NCBI RefSeq assembly: GCF_001648775.1
Contig: NZ_LVEJ01000033.1
Span: 1 to 64,000, forward strand
Reading direction: 5' to 3'
Source: Pseudomonas fluorescens
GTDB taxonomy: Bacteria; Pseudomonadota; Gammaproteobacteria; Pseudomonadales; Pseudomonadaceae
Length of the DNA: 64,000 bases
Part shown: piece by piece, positions 51,655 through 62,957 of the stretch
Position numbering within the stretch: the first letter of the stretch is position 1
Layout: each line of letters starts with the position of its first letter
Program-made: the position numbers and the translations under genes
Notes under the pieces: generated by a model
Seen by the model: only the letters and a program-made list of their open reading frames with translations
Told to the model about the DNA's origin: nothing
Databases searched by the model: none

Positions 51655-52506
51655 ATGGCAGCACTGCAGAACAGCACACTCGATGCGATGAAAAACAAAC
51701 AGGCACAACTGCTGGGCGAATGGATCAATGGGCTGCAAGCCAGCGGCGCCACGCGCAATCTGAAAGATCACGATCTGCAGCAACAGACCACAGAATTCCT
51801 GCAATTAGTGGTCAGCGGGATCGAGAGCGACAACGGCACTAACATTGCCGCACCAGGCTGGGAAAGCACCCGACAGTTCCTCGAAAAACTCTCCCACAGC
51901 CGTGCCCTGCTTGGCCAGGACTCGCAGCAAACCGCCAGCTTCATTTTCGCCCTCAAAGGCCCACTGTTTAATCTGCTCCAGAACCATTACAAAGAACAAC
52001 CGGCACTGCTCGCCGAACAGCTCTGGGAAATCTCCGAACTGCTCGACGCGTTCGGCATGCACACCATCCGTACCTTCCAGAAATCCCGTGAAGCGGTGAT
52101 CAAGCGCCAGCAAGAAGAACTGCTGGAGCTGTCGACCCCGGTGGTCAAGCTGTGGGACGGCGTGCTGGCGCTGCCGATGATCGGCACCCTCGACTCGCAA
52201 CGCACCCAAGTGGTGATGGAATCGCTGCTGCAACGCATCGTCGACACCGGTTCGGAAATCGCCATCATCGACATCACCGGCGTGCCGACCGTCGACACCC
52301 TGGTCGCCCAGCATTTGCTGAAAACCGTCACCGCGATCCGCCTGATGGGCGCCGACTGCATCATCAGCGGCGTACGCCCGCAAATCGCACAAACCATCGT
52401 CCACCTCGGCCTCGACCTGCAAGGCGTGGTGACCAAGGCCAATCTGGCTGACGCTTTGAAACTGGCCCTGACCCGTCTGGGTGTCAGCCTCGTCAAGACG
52501 GTTTAA
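51655..52506 (+). CDS. rsbR: RsbR-like stressosome scaffold (STAS) protein
   Basis: A 283-residue protein. An N-terminal helical, globin-like sensory half (about 10-145) precedes a C-terminal STAS domain (about 155-275). The two stressosome phosphorylation sites are conserved as T215 in GVPTVDTLVAQ and T247 in VRPQIAQTIV. RsbR and RsbS co-assemble the stressosome core that holds RsbT until stress. It is first in a six-gene plus-strand operon. GGAG precedes the ATG. The signal sensed is not deducible; no haem or flavin residue is obvious to me. Confidence 0.9.
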   Translation: MAALQNSTLDAMKNKQAQLLGEWINGLQASGATRNLKDHDLQQQTTEFLQLVVSGIESDNGTNIAAPGWESTRQFLEKLSHSRALLGQDSQQTASFIFALKGPLFNLLQNHYKEQPALLAEQLWEISELLDAFGMHTIRTFQKSREAVIKRQQEELLELSTPVVKLWDGVLALPMIGTLDSQRTQVVMESLLQRIVDTGSEIAIIDITGVPTVDTLVAQHLLKTVTAIRLMGADCIISGVRPQIAQTIVHLGLDLQGVVTKANLADALKLALTRLGVSLVKTV

Positions 52507-52508
52507 GC

Positions 52509-52871
52509 ATGGAACGTATCCCGATTCTGCAAATGGGCGACTTTCTGCTGGTGACCATTCAGGTCGACATGCACGACCAACTCGCCCTCACGCTGCAAGA
52601 CGACTTGTCCGAACGCATCAGCAAAACCTCGGCGCGCGGGGTGTTGATCGACATTTCGGCGCTGGACATGGTCGACTCGTTCATCGGCCGGATGATCGGC
52701 ACGATTTCCGGTCTGTCGAAAATCATGGACGCCGAAACTGTTCTGGTGGGCATGCAACCGGCAGTGGCGATTACCTTGGTGGAACTTGGCATGACCCTGC
52801 CCGGCGTCAGCACCGCACTGAACGTCGAGCGCGGGATGAAACTGCTGCGGGAACGAGTACTGCAACAATGA
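52509..52871 (+). CDS. rsbS: RsbS-like stressosome STAS protein
   Basis: A 120-residue single-STAS protein. The RsbT phosphorylation site is S57 in the context DISALDMVDSFIG, as in Bacillus RsbS. It is the second structural component of the stressosome. It starts 2 nt after the rsbR stop and overlaps rsbT by 4 nt. Confidence 0.92.
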   Translation: MERIPILQMGDFLLVTIQVDMHDQLALTLQDDLSERISKTSARGVLIDISALDMVDSFIGRMIGTISGLSKIMDAETVLVGMQPAVAITLVELGMTLPGVSTALNVERGMKLLRERVLQQ

Positions 52872-53272
52872 CCGTGCGCAGTAGCGGTACTCAACCCATC
52901 CACATTGAGCAGGACGTGGTGCTGGCCCGCCAGACCGCGCGCAAGTTGGCGACGGAGTGCGGCATGCGTCTGATCGACCTGACCAAAATGGTCACGGCGG
53001 TCAGCGAACTGGCGCGCAACACCATGGTTTACGGTGGTGGCGGCGACATGGACTGGCAGATTCTCGATGAAGATCACAAGGTCGGGCTGCGTTTGACGTT
53101 TCGCGATGAAGGCCCGGGCATTGCCGATATCAAACTGGCGATGACCGACGGCTGGACGTCCGGCAGCGGCATGGGCCTGGGCCTGACCGGCGCCAAGCGG
53201 CTGGTGGAAGAGTTCGAACTGGACACCGAGCCTGGCAAAGGCACTCGAATAACGATTACCCGATGGACATGA
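52868..53272 (+). CDS. rsbT: RsbT-like serine/threonine switch kinase
   Basis: A 134-residue GHKL ATPase of the anti-sigma/switch kinase group. The N box is SELARNTMVYGGGG, the G1 box is RDEGPGI and the G2 box is TSGSGMGLGL. RsbT phosphorylates RsbR and RsbS and is released from the complex on stress, then acts on a partner. In Bacillus this is RsbU, which is absent here. The ATG overlaps rsbS (ATGA), and the 3' end overlaps the phosphatase gene by 10 nt. Confidence 0.92.
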   Translation: MTVRSSGTQPIHIEQDVVLARQTARKLATECGMRLIDLTKMVTAVSELARNTMVYGGGGDMDWQILDEDHKVGLRLTFRDEGPGIADIKLAMTDGWTSGSGMGLGLTGAKRLVEEFELDTEPGKGTRITITRWT

Positions 53273-54279
53273 ATATCGGCGCAAGCCTGACTCAAGTGTT
53301 GCCGATCGAAGACAGCAGCCAGATCGGCCACGCGCGGCGCACCGCGCAGCAACTGGCCGAGCAACACGGCTTCGATGAACGCGATGCCGGACGCGTGGCA
53401 CTGGTGGCCACGGAGCTGGCGAGTAACGTGCTCAAACATGCCAGCCACGGTGAAATGCACCTGCGGGTGCTGCCGCGCGCCAATGGTTTTGGCATTGAAA
53501 TGCTCGCCATCGACCGTGCTCAGGGCTTTGACCTGGAGGCCTGCCTCGCCGACGGGTTTTCTACCGGCGGTACTCAAGGCATCGGCCTTGGCTCGGTATC
53601 GCGCCAGACCGAAGTGTTTGATGTGTACGCCGATAGCCGTGGCGCAGTGTTATTGGCGCGACTGTATCCGCGCAGCGATCGCGCGCCCGACATGCGCTTT
53701 GGTGTCAGTCAGCATTCATTGCACAACGATCCTGCTTGCGGTGATGTCTGGCACCTGGCCTATGAAGACGGCAATATCAGCGCGCTGATCATCGACGGTC
53801 TCGGCCACGGTGAAGAAGCCGAACGCGCCGGCCGCGCTGGCGCCAACACCTTCGCCCTGACGCCGTTCGCCGAGCCGGTGATGCTGATGGAAGACATGCA
53901 CCGCGACATGATCGGCACCCGTGGTGGCGCCGTCGCATTCACGCAATTCGACGGCAGGCGCGACAGCCTGACCTTTGCCGGCGTCGGCAACATCGGCGCC
54001 AGTTTGATCAGCGCCGAAAAATCCCGCGGACTGGCCTCGCACCCGGGTATCGTGGGCGTGCAATACCGGAAAGCCCGGCCCTTTGACTATGCTCACGTGA
54101 ACGGACATCTATTGATCATGTACAGCGACGGCTTGCAGTCCCGTTGGAACCTTCAAGACTACCCCGGTCTGGTGCACCGCCATCCTGCCGTGATAGCCAG
54201 CGTCCTGCACCGCGACTTCTGTCGCGGGCGTGACGATGTAACGGTGCTGGTCGTTGCCCTGGAGGCCGCCCATGGCTGA
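53263..54279 (+). CDS. RsbX-like protein: GHKL ATPase fused to PP2C/SpoIIE phosphatase
   Basis: A 338-residue protein with two domains. The N-terminal GHKL ATP-binding domain (about 15-135) has VATELASNVLKHA and GGTQGIGLGSV. The C-terminal PP2C-type phosphatase domain (about 145-335) has metal-binding aspartates in IIDGLGHGEEA, YSDGLQ and GRDDVTVLVV. The phosphatase half should dephosphorylate RsbR/RsbS, as RsbX does. Bacillus RsbX lacks the ATPase half, so this is an expanded version whose first domain may be a second kinase. It overlaps rsbT. Confidence 0.85.
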   Translation: MDMNIGASLTQVLPIEDSSQIGHARRTAQQLAEQHGFDERDAGRVALVATELASNVLKHASHGEMHLRVLPRANGFGIEMLAIDRAQGFDLEACLADGFSTGGTQGIGLGSVSRQTEVFDVYADSRGAVLLARLYPRSDRAPDMRFGVSQHSLHNDPACGDVWHLAYEDGNISALIIDGLGHGEEAERAGRAGANTFALTPFAEPVMLMEDMHRDMIGTRGGAVAFTQFDGRRDSLTFAGVGNIGASLISAEKSRGLASHPGIVGVQYRKARPFDYAHVNGHLLIMYSDGLQSRWNLQDYPGLVHRHPAVIASVLHRDFCRGRDDVTVLVVALEAAHG

Positions 54280-55136
54280 GTCGCCGATTCTGAGCAGCGC
54301 CGAACAGACCGCGCTGATTGCACAGTTGCAGAGCGAAACCGCAGCCCTGCGCGAAGAACTCGATGAAACCAATCAGGGTGTGCTGGCCCTGTACGCCGAA
54401 CTCGACATACAGGCTGAGGAGCTGCGCCAGGCTTCGGACCTGAAAAGCCGTTTTCTGTCGTACATGAGCCATGAATTTCGCACGCCACTGGGTTCGATCC
54501 TGAGCATCAACAGCCTGCTCGCCGACGAACTCGACGGCCCGCTCAGCCCGGAACAGCACAAGCAGGTGGCATTCGTCAGCACCGCCGCCCGCGAACTCAG
54601 CGACATGGTCGATGACTTGCTCGATCTGGCAAAAATCGAGGCCGGACGCATCAGCATTTCCCCGGCGTGGTTCGACATGTTCGACCTCTTTTCCGCCCTG
54701 CGCGGGATGTTTCGGCCGATTGTCGATGCCACCGCGGTGGATCTGATCTTTGAAGAACCCGGCGGCTTGCCGCGCCTGTATACCGATGACAAGAAACTCG
54801 CGCAGATCTTGCGTAACTTCATTTCCAATTCGCTGAAGTTCACCACCCGTGGTGAAGTGCGGGTGTCGGCGCGCCTCGAAGGTATCGACAAAGTACGTTT
54901 TGCCGTCAGCGACACCGGTATCGGTATCGCTGCCGAGTTGCATGGCGCATTGTTCGAAGACTTTTCCCAGGTCGACTCGCCGTTGCAGAAACGCCTGCGC
55001 GGCACCGGGTTGGGCCTGTCCCTGTGTAAACGCTTTGCGGCCCTGTTGGGCGGTGAAGTCGGAATGGACAGCACGCCGGGGGTCGGCTCGACCTTTTTCG
55101 TGATCATTCCGCTGGCGATCGCTCTGGAGAACGTCG

Positions 55137-55147
<11 letters not shown>
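54272..55147 (+). CDS. Soluble sensor histidine kinase of the stressosome operon
   Basis: A 291-residue kinase without membrane segments. A short coiled-coil (about 12-60) leads into the HisKA domain with H67 in YMSHEFRTPLGSI, then a HATPase_c domain with NFISNSLKFTTRG, DTGIGI and GTGLGLSLC. I chose the ATG at 54272 (GGAGG upstream). It overlaps the phosphatase gene by 8 nt and the hybrid-kinase gene by 11 nt. There is no sensory domain of its own, so it may receive its signal from RsbT. That is an inference from gene order. Confidence 0.88.
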
Positions 55148-57080
<1,933 letters not shown>

Positions 57081-57087
57081 TCAACCG

Positions 57088-57200
57088 CATTCGCGAGCAA
57101 GCTCGCTCCCACAGGTTTTAGTGATGTACGCGGAATAGGCGTACACACAAAATCACTGTGGGAGCGAGCTTGCTCCGGGCGGCGTTCCGACGAAGACGTC
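57088..57200. repeat. REP doublet, one arm with the CCGGGCGGCG tail
   Basis: CATTCGCGAGCAAGCTCGC..TCCCACAGG faces CTGTGGGAGCGAGC..TTGCTCCGGGCGGCG, about 55 nt apart. The second arm continues GTTCCGACGAAGACG, a common alternative tail of Pseudomonas REPs. It lies between the convergent ends of the hybrid kinase and the uvrA paralogue. Confidence 0.85.
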
Positions 57201-57216
57201 AGCCCTGCCAACACAC

Positions 57217-59850
57217 CTATCGGTTCAAAGCCCGAGCCAAAAACGGCGCGGTCTTGCTTTTCTTGCTCGCCGCAACCTTCTGCGGTGTGCCCGCCACGAC
57301 AATCCTGCCGCCCTGATCCCCCGCCCCAGGACCGATGTCGATCACCCAGTCACTCTGCGCCACGACGCGCATTTCGTGTTCGACCACGATCACCGTGTGC
57401 CCCGCCGTCACCAGCGTATCCAGTTGCTCCAGCAACCGATCGACATCGCGCGGATGCAATCCCGTGGTCGGTTCGTCCAGCACATACAAGGTCGCACCAC
57501 GCTGGTTGCGCTGCAGCTCGGTAGCGAGTTTGATCCGCTGCGCTTCGCCGCCGGACAGTTCCGTGGCCGGTTGCCCAAGGCGCAGATAACCCAGGCCAAT
57601 GTCGCGCAGCACTTCCAGCGAACGGCGAATCCCCGGCTGCTCGGCAAACACCGTCACCGCTTCATCGACGGTGAGTTGCAGCACCTGCGCAATGCTCAAA
57701 CCGTCCCAGAGAATCGCCAGCGTCTGCGGGTTGTAACGCGCGCCATGGCAGGTTGGGCACGGCGCATACACGCTGGGCATGAACAGCAATTCAACACTGA
57801 CAAATCCTTCACCCTCGCACGTCGTGCAACGCCCCTTGGCGACGTTGAACGAGAACTGCCCGGCGTCATACCCCGCCGCTTTTGCATCGGGCGTGGCGGC
57901 GAACAGCTTGCGCACGTTGTCGAACAACCCGGTGTACGTCGCCAGATTGGAACGTGGTGTACGGCCGATGGGCTTCTGGTCGACCTGCACCAGACGTTTG
58001 ATCGACTCCAGCCCCGACGTCACCTGGCCGCTGCTGACCTGCGGCGCGTCGTCCTCAAGGCTGAGTTCTTCCGGCTCGCGCTCCACCGTCGGCCGCCCGA
58101 GTTGCGCGCCCACCAGTTCCAGCAATGCCTGACTGACCAGACTCGATTTGCCCGAGCCGGACACGCCGGTCACCGAGGTAAAGCAACCCAGCGGAAATTC
58201 GGCGCTCAAGTTGTTGAGGTTATTGCGCGTAATGCCGTCGAGTTTCAGCCACGCCGTCGGTTTGCGCGCGGCGCGGGTTTGCCGCTGGGTTTCAGCGAAC
58301 AGATAAGCGCGGGTTTGCGACTCTTTAATAGCGGACAATCCCGCCGGAGGGCCGCTGTACAGCACCTGCCCGCCCTGCTCGCCTGCTGCCGGGCCAACGT
58401 CGATCAACCAATCAGCGCGGCGCATGGTTTCCAGGTCATGTTCGACCACAAACAGCGTGTTGCCGTCAGCCTTCAAGCGTTGTAACGCCTCGAACAACGC
58501 CTCGCCGTCGGCCGGGTGCAGACCGGCAGAGGGCTCGTCCAGCACATAGATCACGCCAAACAACTGCGAACCCAGCTGCGTCGCCAGGCGCAGGCGCTGC
58601 AATTCACCGGACGACAAGGTCGGCGTGCTGCGCTCCAGAGCCAGATAACCCAGGCCCAGATCAGTCAGGGTGCTGACCCGCTCAAGCAAATCTTCGGCAA
58701 TGCGCTGCGCGGCCAAGCGTTTTTCCAGCGAGAGGTTTGGCGTATGCCGCACATCCGGTGCGCTGGCGTGGCCACTGGCGCCATGGGCGACGCGCTGCTG
58801 GCGGGCCTCGCGGGTTTGCGCATGGCTCAAGGTGTCGCCAGTTTCTTCAGGGTGTTCGAGGTAACTGAGCGCCGCCACCGGCCGCAGCACTTCAGCCACT
58901 TGCAGCAGCGGCATCTGCGCCAGTTCACCGATGTCATAGCCGGCAAACGTCACCGACAACGCCTCGCGCTTGAGGCGTTTGCCGTCACACAACGGACAAG
59001 GACTGCCGAGCATGAATTGCGCAACGCGCTTCTTCATCAACGCACTTTGCGAATGACTGAAGGTGTGCAGGATGTAGCGCCGGGCGCCGGTGAAGGTGCC
59101 CTGATAACTCGGCTCCATCTTGCGCTTGAGGGCGACGCGGGTCTCTTCCGGGGTCAGCCCGGCGTACACCGGCACGGTCGGGGTTTCTTCGGTGAAGAGG
59201 ATCCAGTCGCGCTGTTTTTTCGGCAGCTTTTTCCACGGGATGTCGACGTCGATGCCCATCGTCACGAGGATGTCGCGCAGGTTCTGCCCCTGCCACGCCA
59301 GTGGCCACGAAGCTACGGCGCGCTGGCGGATCGTCAGATTCGGGTCGGGCACCATCAGTGCTTCGGTGACTTCATACACCCGGCCGAGGCCATGGCATTC
59401 GGGGCATGCGCCCTGGGGCGTGTTCGGCGAAAAGTCCTCGGCGTACAACATCGGCTGCCCCGGCGGATAACTGCCGGCGCGCGAATAGAGCATGCGGATC
59501 AGGCTCGACAACGTGGTCACGCTGCCCACCGATGAGCGCGTGCTCGGCGTGCCGCGCTGCTGTTGCAGGGCCACGGCCGGCGGCAGGCCTTCGATGGAGT
59601 CGACATCCGGCACGCCGACCTGATCGATCAGCCGCCGCGCGTACGGCGCCACCGATTCAAAGTAGCGGCGCTGGGCTTCGGCGTACAAGGTCGAGAAGGC
59701 CAACGAGGATTTGCCCGAACCTGACACCCCGGTGAACACCACCAACGCATCGCGGGGAATGTCGACATCGACGTTTTTCAGGTTGTGTTCACGCGCGCCG
59801 CGCACTCGGACCATGCCGGCGGGCGCTTTGGAGGTGCGTTTGGAAGTCAT
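57217..59850 (-). CDS. UvrA paralogue (UvrA2-type ABC ATPase)
   Basis: An 877-residue UvrA family protein with two ABC ATPase modules: Walker A FTGVSGSGKSSLAF near residue 40 and VTGVSGSGKSSLVS in the second half. Zinc-finger cysteines are CPECHGLG, CPLCDGKR, CTTCEGEG and CPTCHG; signatures are LSSGELQRLRLA and LSGGEAQRIKLA. It is shorter than the 940-residue housekeeping UvrA because the UvrB-binding region is reduced, as in class II UvrA. Those are linked to resistance to DNA-binding compounds, and the role here is unproven. The gene stands alone. Confidence 0.88.
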   Translation of the reverse strand: MTSKRTSKAPAGMVRVRGAREHNLKNVDVDIPRDALVVFTGVSGSGKSSLAFSTLYAEAQRRYFESVAPYARRLIDQVGVPDVDSIEGLPPAVALQQQRGTPSTRSSVGSVTTLSSLIRMLYSRAGSYPPGQPMLYAEDFSPNTPQGACPECHGLGRVYEVTEALMVPDPNLTIRQRAVASWPLAWQGQNLRDILVTMGIDVDIPWKKLPKKQRDWILFTEETPTVPVYAGLTPEETRVALKRKMEPSYQGTFTGARRYILHTFSHSQSALMKKRVAQFMLGSPCPLCDGKRLKREALSVTFAGYDIGELAQMPLLQVAEVLRPVAALSYLEHPEETGDTLSHAQTREARQQRVAHGASGHASAPDVRHTPNLSLEKRLAAQRIAEDLLERVSTLTDLGLGYLALERSTPTLSSGELQRLRLATQLGSQLFGVIYVLDEPSAGLHPADGEALFEALQRLKADGNTLFVVEHDLETMRRADWLIDVGPAAGEQGGQVLYSGPPAGLSAIKESQTRAYLFAETQRQTRAARKPTAWLKLDGITRNNLNNLSAEFPLGCFTSVTGVSGSGKSSLVSQALLELVGAQLGRPTVEREPEELSLEDDAPQVSSGQVTSGLESIKRLVQVDQKPIGRTPRSNLATYTGLFDNVRKLFAATPDAKAAGYDAGQFSFNVAKGRCTTCEGEGFVSVELLFMPSVYAPCPTCHGARYNPQTLAILWDGLSIAQVLQLTVDEAVTVFAEQPGIRRSLEVLRDIGLGYLRLGQPATELSGGEAQRIKLATELQRNQRGATLYVLDEPTTGLHPRDVDRLLEQLDTLVTAGHTVIVVEHEMRVVAQSDWVIDIGPGAGDQGGRIVVAGTPQKVAASKKSKTAPFLARALNR

Positions 59851-59881
59851 CGACCTGCCTTGGTGAAGGAATGTTCAACGC

Positions 59882-61993
59882 TCAGCTACCGAGCACCACG
59901 CGAATCATCTGCAGCATGGCTTCAGGGCTATACGGTTTGCTCAGCAAATGTGTGTCGGGACTGAGTTGGTGATTGCGCGAAATAATGTCGCGGGTGTGCC
60001 CGGAGGTGAACAGCACCGCCACCGGCGGCGTCTGCACTTTGGCCCAGGCAAACAGGTCGGAGCTTTTGATCAGCCCCGGCATGACCACGTCGGTGAAAAT
60101 CAGCTCGACTTCGATGCCTTCCAGCAGCATCTGCATGGCCGCATCACCGTTGCCTGCGGTCAGCACCCGATAACCTTCTTCACGCAATAACTCGACCGCC
60201 GAGGCGCGCACCGCGTCGTTGTCCTCAACCACCAGAATCGTCTCGTGCCCCCCGCTCTGCTGCCGTTGCAGGTTGGGCGACTCATCGAGGATCGGCCGCA
60301 AACTGCGCGGGAAGTACAACTGCACGCGCGTGCCTTCGCCGACCGCGCTGGCAATCTCGACATGCCCGCCGCTCTGTTTGACGAAACCGAAGACCATGCT
60401 CAAGCCCAGTCCAGTGCCCTGACCGTCAGCCTTGGTGGTGAAGAACGGCTCGAACACCTGCTCCAGAATCTGCGCCGGGATCCCCGCGCCGGTGTCGCTG
60501 ACGGCAACCCGGACAAACTCGCCGGGGACGATGCCCTTGCCGCTACAAAACTCGCGGTCGAGGCGCACGTTGGCAGCGCTGAGGCCAATGGTGCCCTCAC
60601 CCTTCATCGCATCGCGGGCGTTGATCGCCAGATTGAGAATGGCGTTTTCCAGTTGATTGCGGTCGACGTTGATGTGCCACGGCGCGGGCGGCAACTGCAC
60701 ATCGATGTGAATGGTTTCGCCCAGCGCGCGTTGTAGCAATTCACCGACGCCGTCGAAGATCTGTTGCGGATTGCACACCGCCGGCGACAACGGCTGGCGC
60801 CGGGCGAATGCGAGCAGTTGCGAGGACAGCTTGGCACCGCGTTCCACCGCCGCCAGCGAGGCACTGACGCGGCGCTGGACGTTGGCATTATCGGGTTCAT
60901 GGCGGGCGAGCAAATGCAGATTGCCGGCGATCACTTGCAACAGATTATTGAAGTCGTGAGCGACGCCGCCAGTCAGACCACCGATGGCTTCAAGCTTCTG
61001 CGACTGGCGCAACTGCTCTTCCGCCGCCAGCCGTGCCTCGACTTCTTCGCCCACGCGCTGTTCAAGGTTGCGGGTAAATTTGAGCAGGGATTCTTCGGCA
61101 ATCTTGCGCTCATGGATGTCGATCAATACGCCGGGAAAGCGCAACGGCTTGCCATCTTTGTCGAACTCACAACCGCCGCTGGCCAACACCCACAGATAAC
61201 TGCCGTTACTGCGCTGGACGCGGTATTCGGCGTTATACGGCTCGCCGGTCTGTACGGAATGGGCGACTCGCTCTTGCACCCAGGCGTGGTCATCGGGATG
61301 GATGCGCGACTCGGCAATGTCCTGCGCCAGGTTGCTCAAGTCGTGATCCGGCGGATACGAGAACGTGCGCGCGAAACGCTCGTCTGCCGACAGCGTGTTG
61401 TTTTTCACGTCCCAGACAAACGAGCCAAGCAAGGCCCCGGCATTGAGCGCCAGACGCACCCGTTCGTTGTCGGCGCGGTAAGCGTTTTCGGCCGCCCGAC
61501 GCCGGCGCTCGGAGTGCATGAACTCAGTGGTTTCCACCACCATCGCCATCACCCCGGCAGGTGCTCCGTCATCGTTGGCCACAGGGCTGTAATACAAATC
61601 CATCCAGACGTCTTCGGGGACGCCATCGCGCAACAGCACCAGTTCTTTATTGCGAAACGACAAGGTGCCGCCGGCCAGGCAGGTATCCACCACATGCCGG
61701 TTGAACTCGGCGACTTCCGGCCAACCCAACTCGACGGGCGAGCCGAGCAGATACGGATGGCGGCCACCGGCAAATATCGAATAGGCGTCGTTGTAGATCA
61801 TGTAGCCGGCTCGGCCCCAAAGCATGACCATCGGCAGTGGCGAGGCCAGCATCAGTTGCACCGCGCTGCACAGGCTGGCAGGCCAGGTGTCCAGTGACCC
61901 CAGTTCGGTATGGCCCCAGTCGAACGCACAAATGCGCCTGGCCATCTCGCCTTTCCAGCCATCACAACCGTGGCTATCGGATAAAAACTGCAT
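59882..61993 (-). CDS. Soluble PAS-PAS hybrid sensor histidine kinase
   Basis: A 703-residue kinase without membrane segments. An N-terminal PAS-like domain with LGSLDTWPASLCSAVQLMLASP and MVMLWG (about 30-160) is followed by a second PAS/PAC of the PAS_3 type (about 180-300, YRVQRSNGSYLWVLASG). A coiled linker, a HisKA with GGVAHDFNNLLQV (about 335-400), a HATPase (about 440-560) and a C-terminal REC (about 580-700, FTDVVMPG, LLSKPYS) complete it. The signal and target are unknown. No response regulator lies next to it. Confidence 0.88.
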   Translation of the reverse strand: MQFLSDSHGCDGWKGEMARRICAFDWGHTELGSLDTWPASLCSAVQLMLASPLPMVMLWGRAGYMIYNDAYSIFAGGRHPYLLGSPVELGWPEVAEFNRHVVDTCLAGGTLSFRNKELVLLRDGVPEDVWMDLYYSPVANDDGAPAGVMAMVVETTEFMHSERRRRAAENAYRADNERVRLALNAGALLGSFVWDVKNNTLSADERFARTFSYPPDHDLSNLAQDIAESRIHPDDHAWVQERVAHSVQTGEPYNAEYRVQRSNGSYLWVLASGGCEFDKDGKPLRFPGVLIDIHERKIAEESLLKFTRNLEQRVGEEVEARLAAEEQLRQSQKLEAIGGLTGGVAHDFNNLLQVIAGNLHLLARHEPDNANVQRRVSASLAAVERGAKLSSQLLAFARRQPLSPAVCNPQQIFDGVGELLQRALGETIHIDVQLPPAPWHINVDRNQLENAILNLAINARDAMKGEGTIGLSAANVRLDREFCSGKGIVPGEFVRVAVSDTGAGIPAQILEQVFEPFFTTKADGQGTGLGLSMVFGFVKQSGGHVEIASAVGEGTRVQLYFPRSLRPILDESPNLQRQQSGGHETILVVEDNDAVRASAVELLREEGYRVLTAGNGDAAMQMLLEGIEVELIFTDVVMPGLIKSSDLFAWAKVQTPPVAVLFTSGHTRDIISRNHQLSPDTHLLSKPYSPEAMLQMIRVVLGS

Positions 61994-62127
61994 CGACTGA
62001 CTCAGTGTCCTGTGGTGATTGCCCGATAAATCGCGACGCCAGAACGACGCGACGCCCGTCTGTTTCGAGCGTCTTCAGTCGCATTGGTTTCATAAGAGGT
62101 ATAGCCGATTTCATCCGCGCCCGGGGA

Positions 62128-62817
62128 CTAGACCCCGATCAGGTGCTTGAGCGGATGGTAGCCAGTTTTCATCTTCGCGGCGACGTCGAGAATGGCCTTT
62201 TCGATGCCATTCAAATGCATGCAGGTCAGTTCGATCGCGGCGCTCTGATTGCCGGCCTCGATGTACTCGATCAGGCGCAGGTGTTCGTCATCGCGGCAGA
62301 CCTCGTGACTGTCGTCATCCAGCGCGGCGGCATACAGCGACGCGCGGGAAATCAGCTTCTGGAACCAGTCGAGCAACACCGGATTATTCAGGCTGCGTGC
62401 CAGTTTGATGTGGAACTCGCCGAGCAGATGAATCAGCCGTTCGTGGTCACCGGCAGCGTGGGCTTCATCCTCCAGCAACAGGTGTTCGCGCAGGTCCTGC
62501 ATCGCCGCGCTGTCCTTGCGCCGGCACAGTTCGGTGACGATGCCGATCTCGATCAGGCGCCGGGTTTCGAACAGCGAACGGATCTCTTCATTGCTCGGCA
62601 ACGACACCGATGCACCTTTATTGGGCTCGGTGGTGACCAGGCCATCGGCCTCCAATTGCTTCAATGCGGCGCGCACCGACGTGCGGCTGACATTAAATAA
62701 CTCAGCCAGCGAAGCCTCGCCCAACTTCATTCCCGGGCGCAACGAACGCTTGCTGATCGCCTCGTAAACCCCTTGGTAGACGCGGTCGACCGTGGTTTCC
62801 AGTTTCTTCTCGGTCAT
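62128..62817 (-). CDS. GntR/FCD-family transcriptional regulator
   Basis: A 229-residue regulator with an N-terminal GntR winged helix (about 10-75, GEASLAELFNVSRTSVRAALKQLEADGLV) and a C-terminal FCD ligand/metal domain (about 85-215). It is divergent from the ABC transporter ATPase gene at 62958, so it is the likely local regulator of that transporter. The ligand is unknown. GGAGTG precedes the ATG. Confidence 0.9.
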   Translation of the reverse strand: MTEKKLETTVDRVYQGVYEAISKRSLRPGMKLGEASLAELFNVSRTSVRAALKQLEADGLVTTEPNKGASVSLPSNEEIRSLFETRRLIEIGIVTELCRRKDSAAMQDLREHLLLEDEAHAAGDHERLIHLLGEFHIKLARSLNNPVLLDWFQKLISRASLYAAALDDDSHEVCRDDEHLRLIEYIEAGNQSAAIELTCMHLNGIEKAILDVAAKMKTGYHPLKHLIGV

Positions 62818-62904
62818 TCGAACACTCCTTTAGCGTCGGGCAACCATCCCCTGGCGATGCGCGGCCATGGAAAAAGGGGGTTGCACCCGCAGATTAATCC
62901 GGGT

Positions 62905-62957
62905 ATTTCTAAATTGCATTCAGATATTGCATACAATAAATAGAGGATTGCACCATT
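62905..62957. promoter_or_regulatory. Candidate GntR operator/promoter region
   Basis: The AT-rich stretch holds ATTGCAT at 62914-62920, then the dyad ATTGCATACAAT at 62927-62938, and a further ATTGCA just before the transporter gene. The dyad (ATTG..CAAT) is a plausible FCD-regulator operator overlapping the transporter promoter. TAGAGG serves as ribosome site. No experimental operator of this regulator is known to me. Confidence 0.45.
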
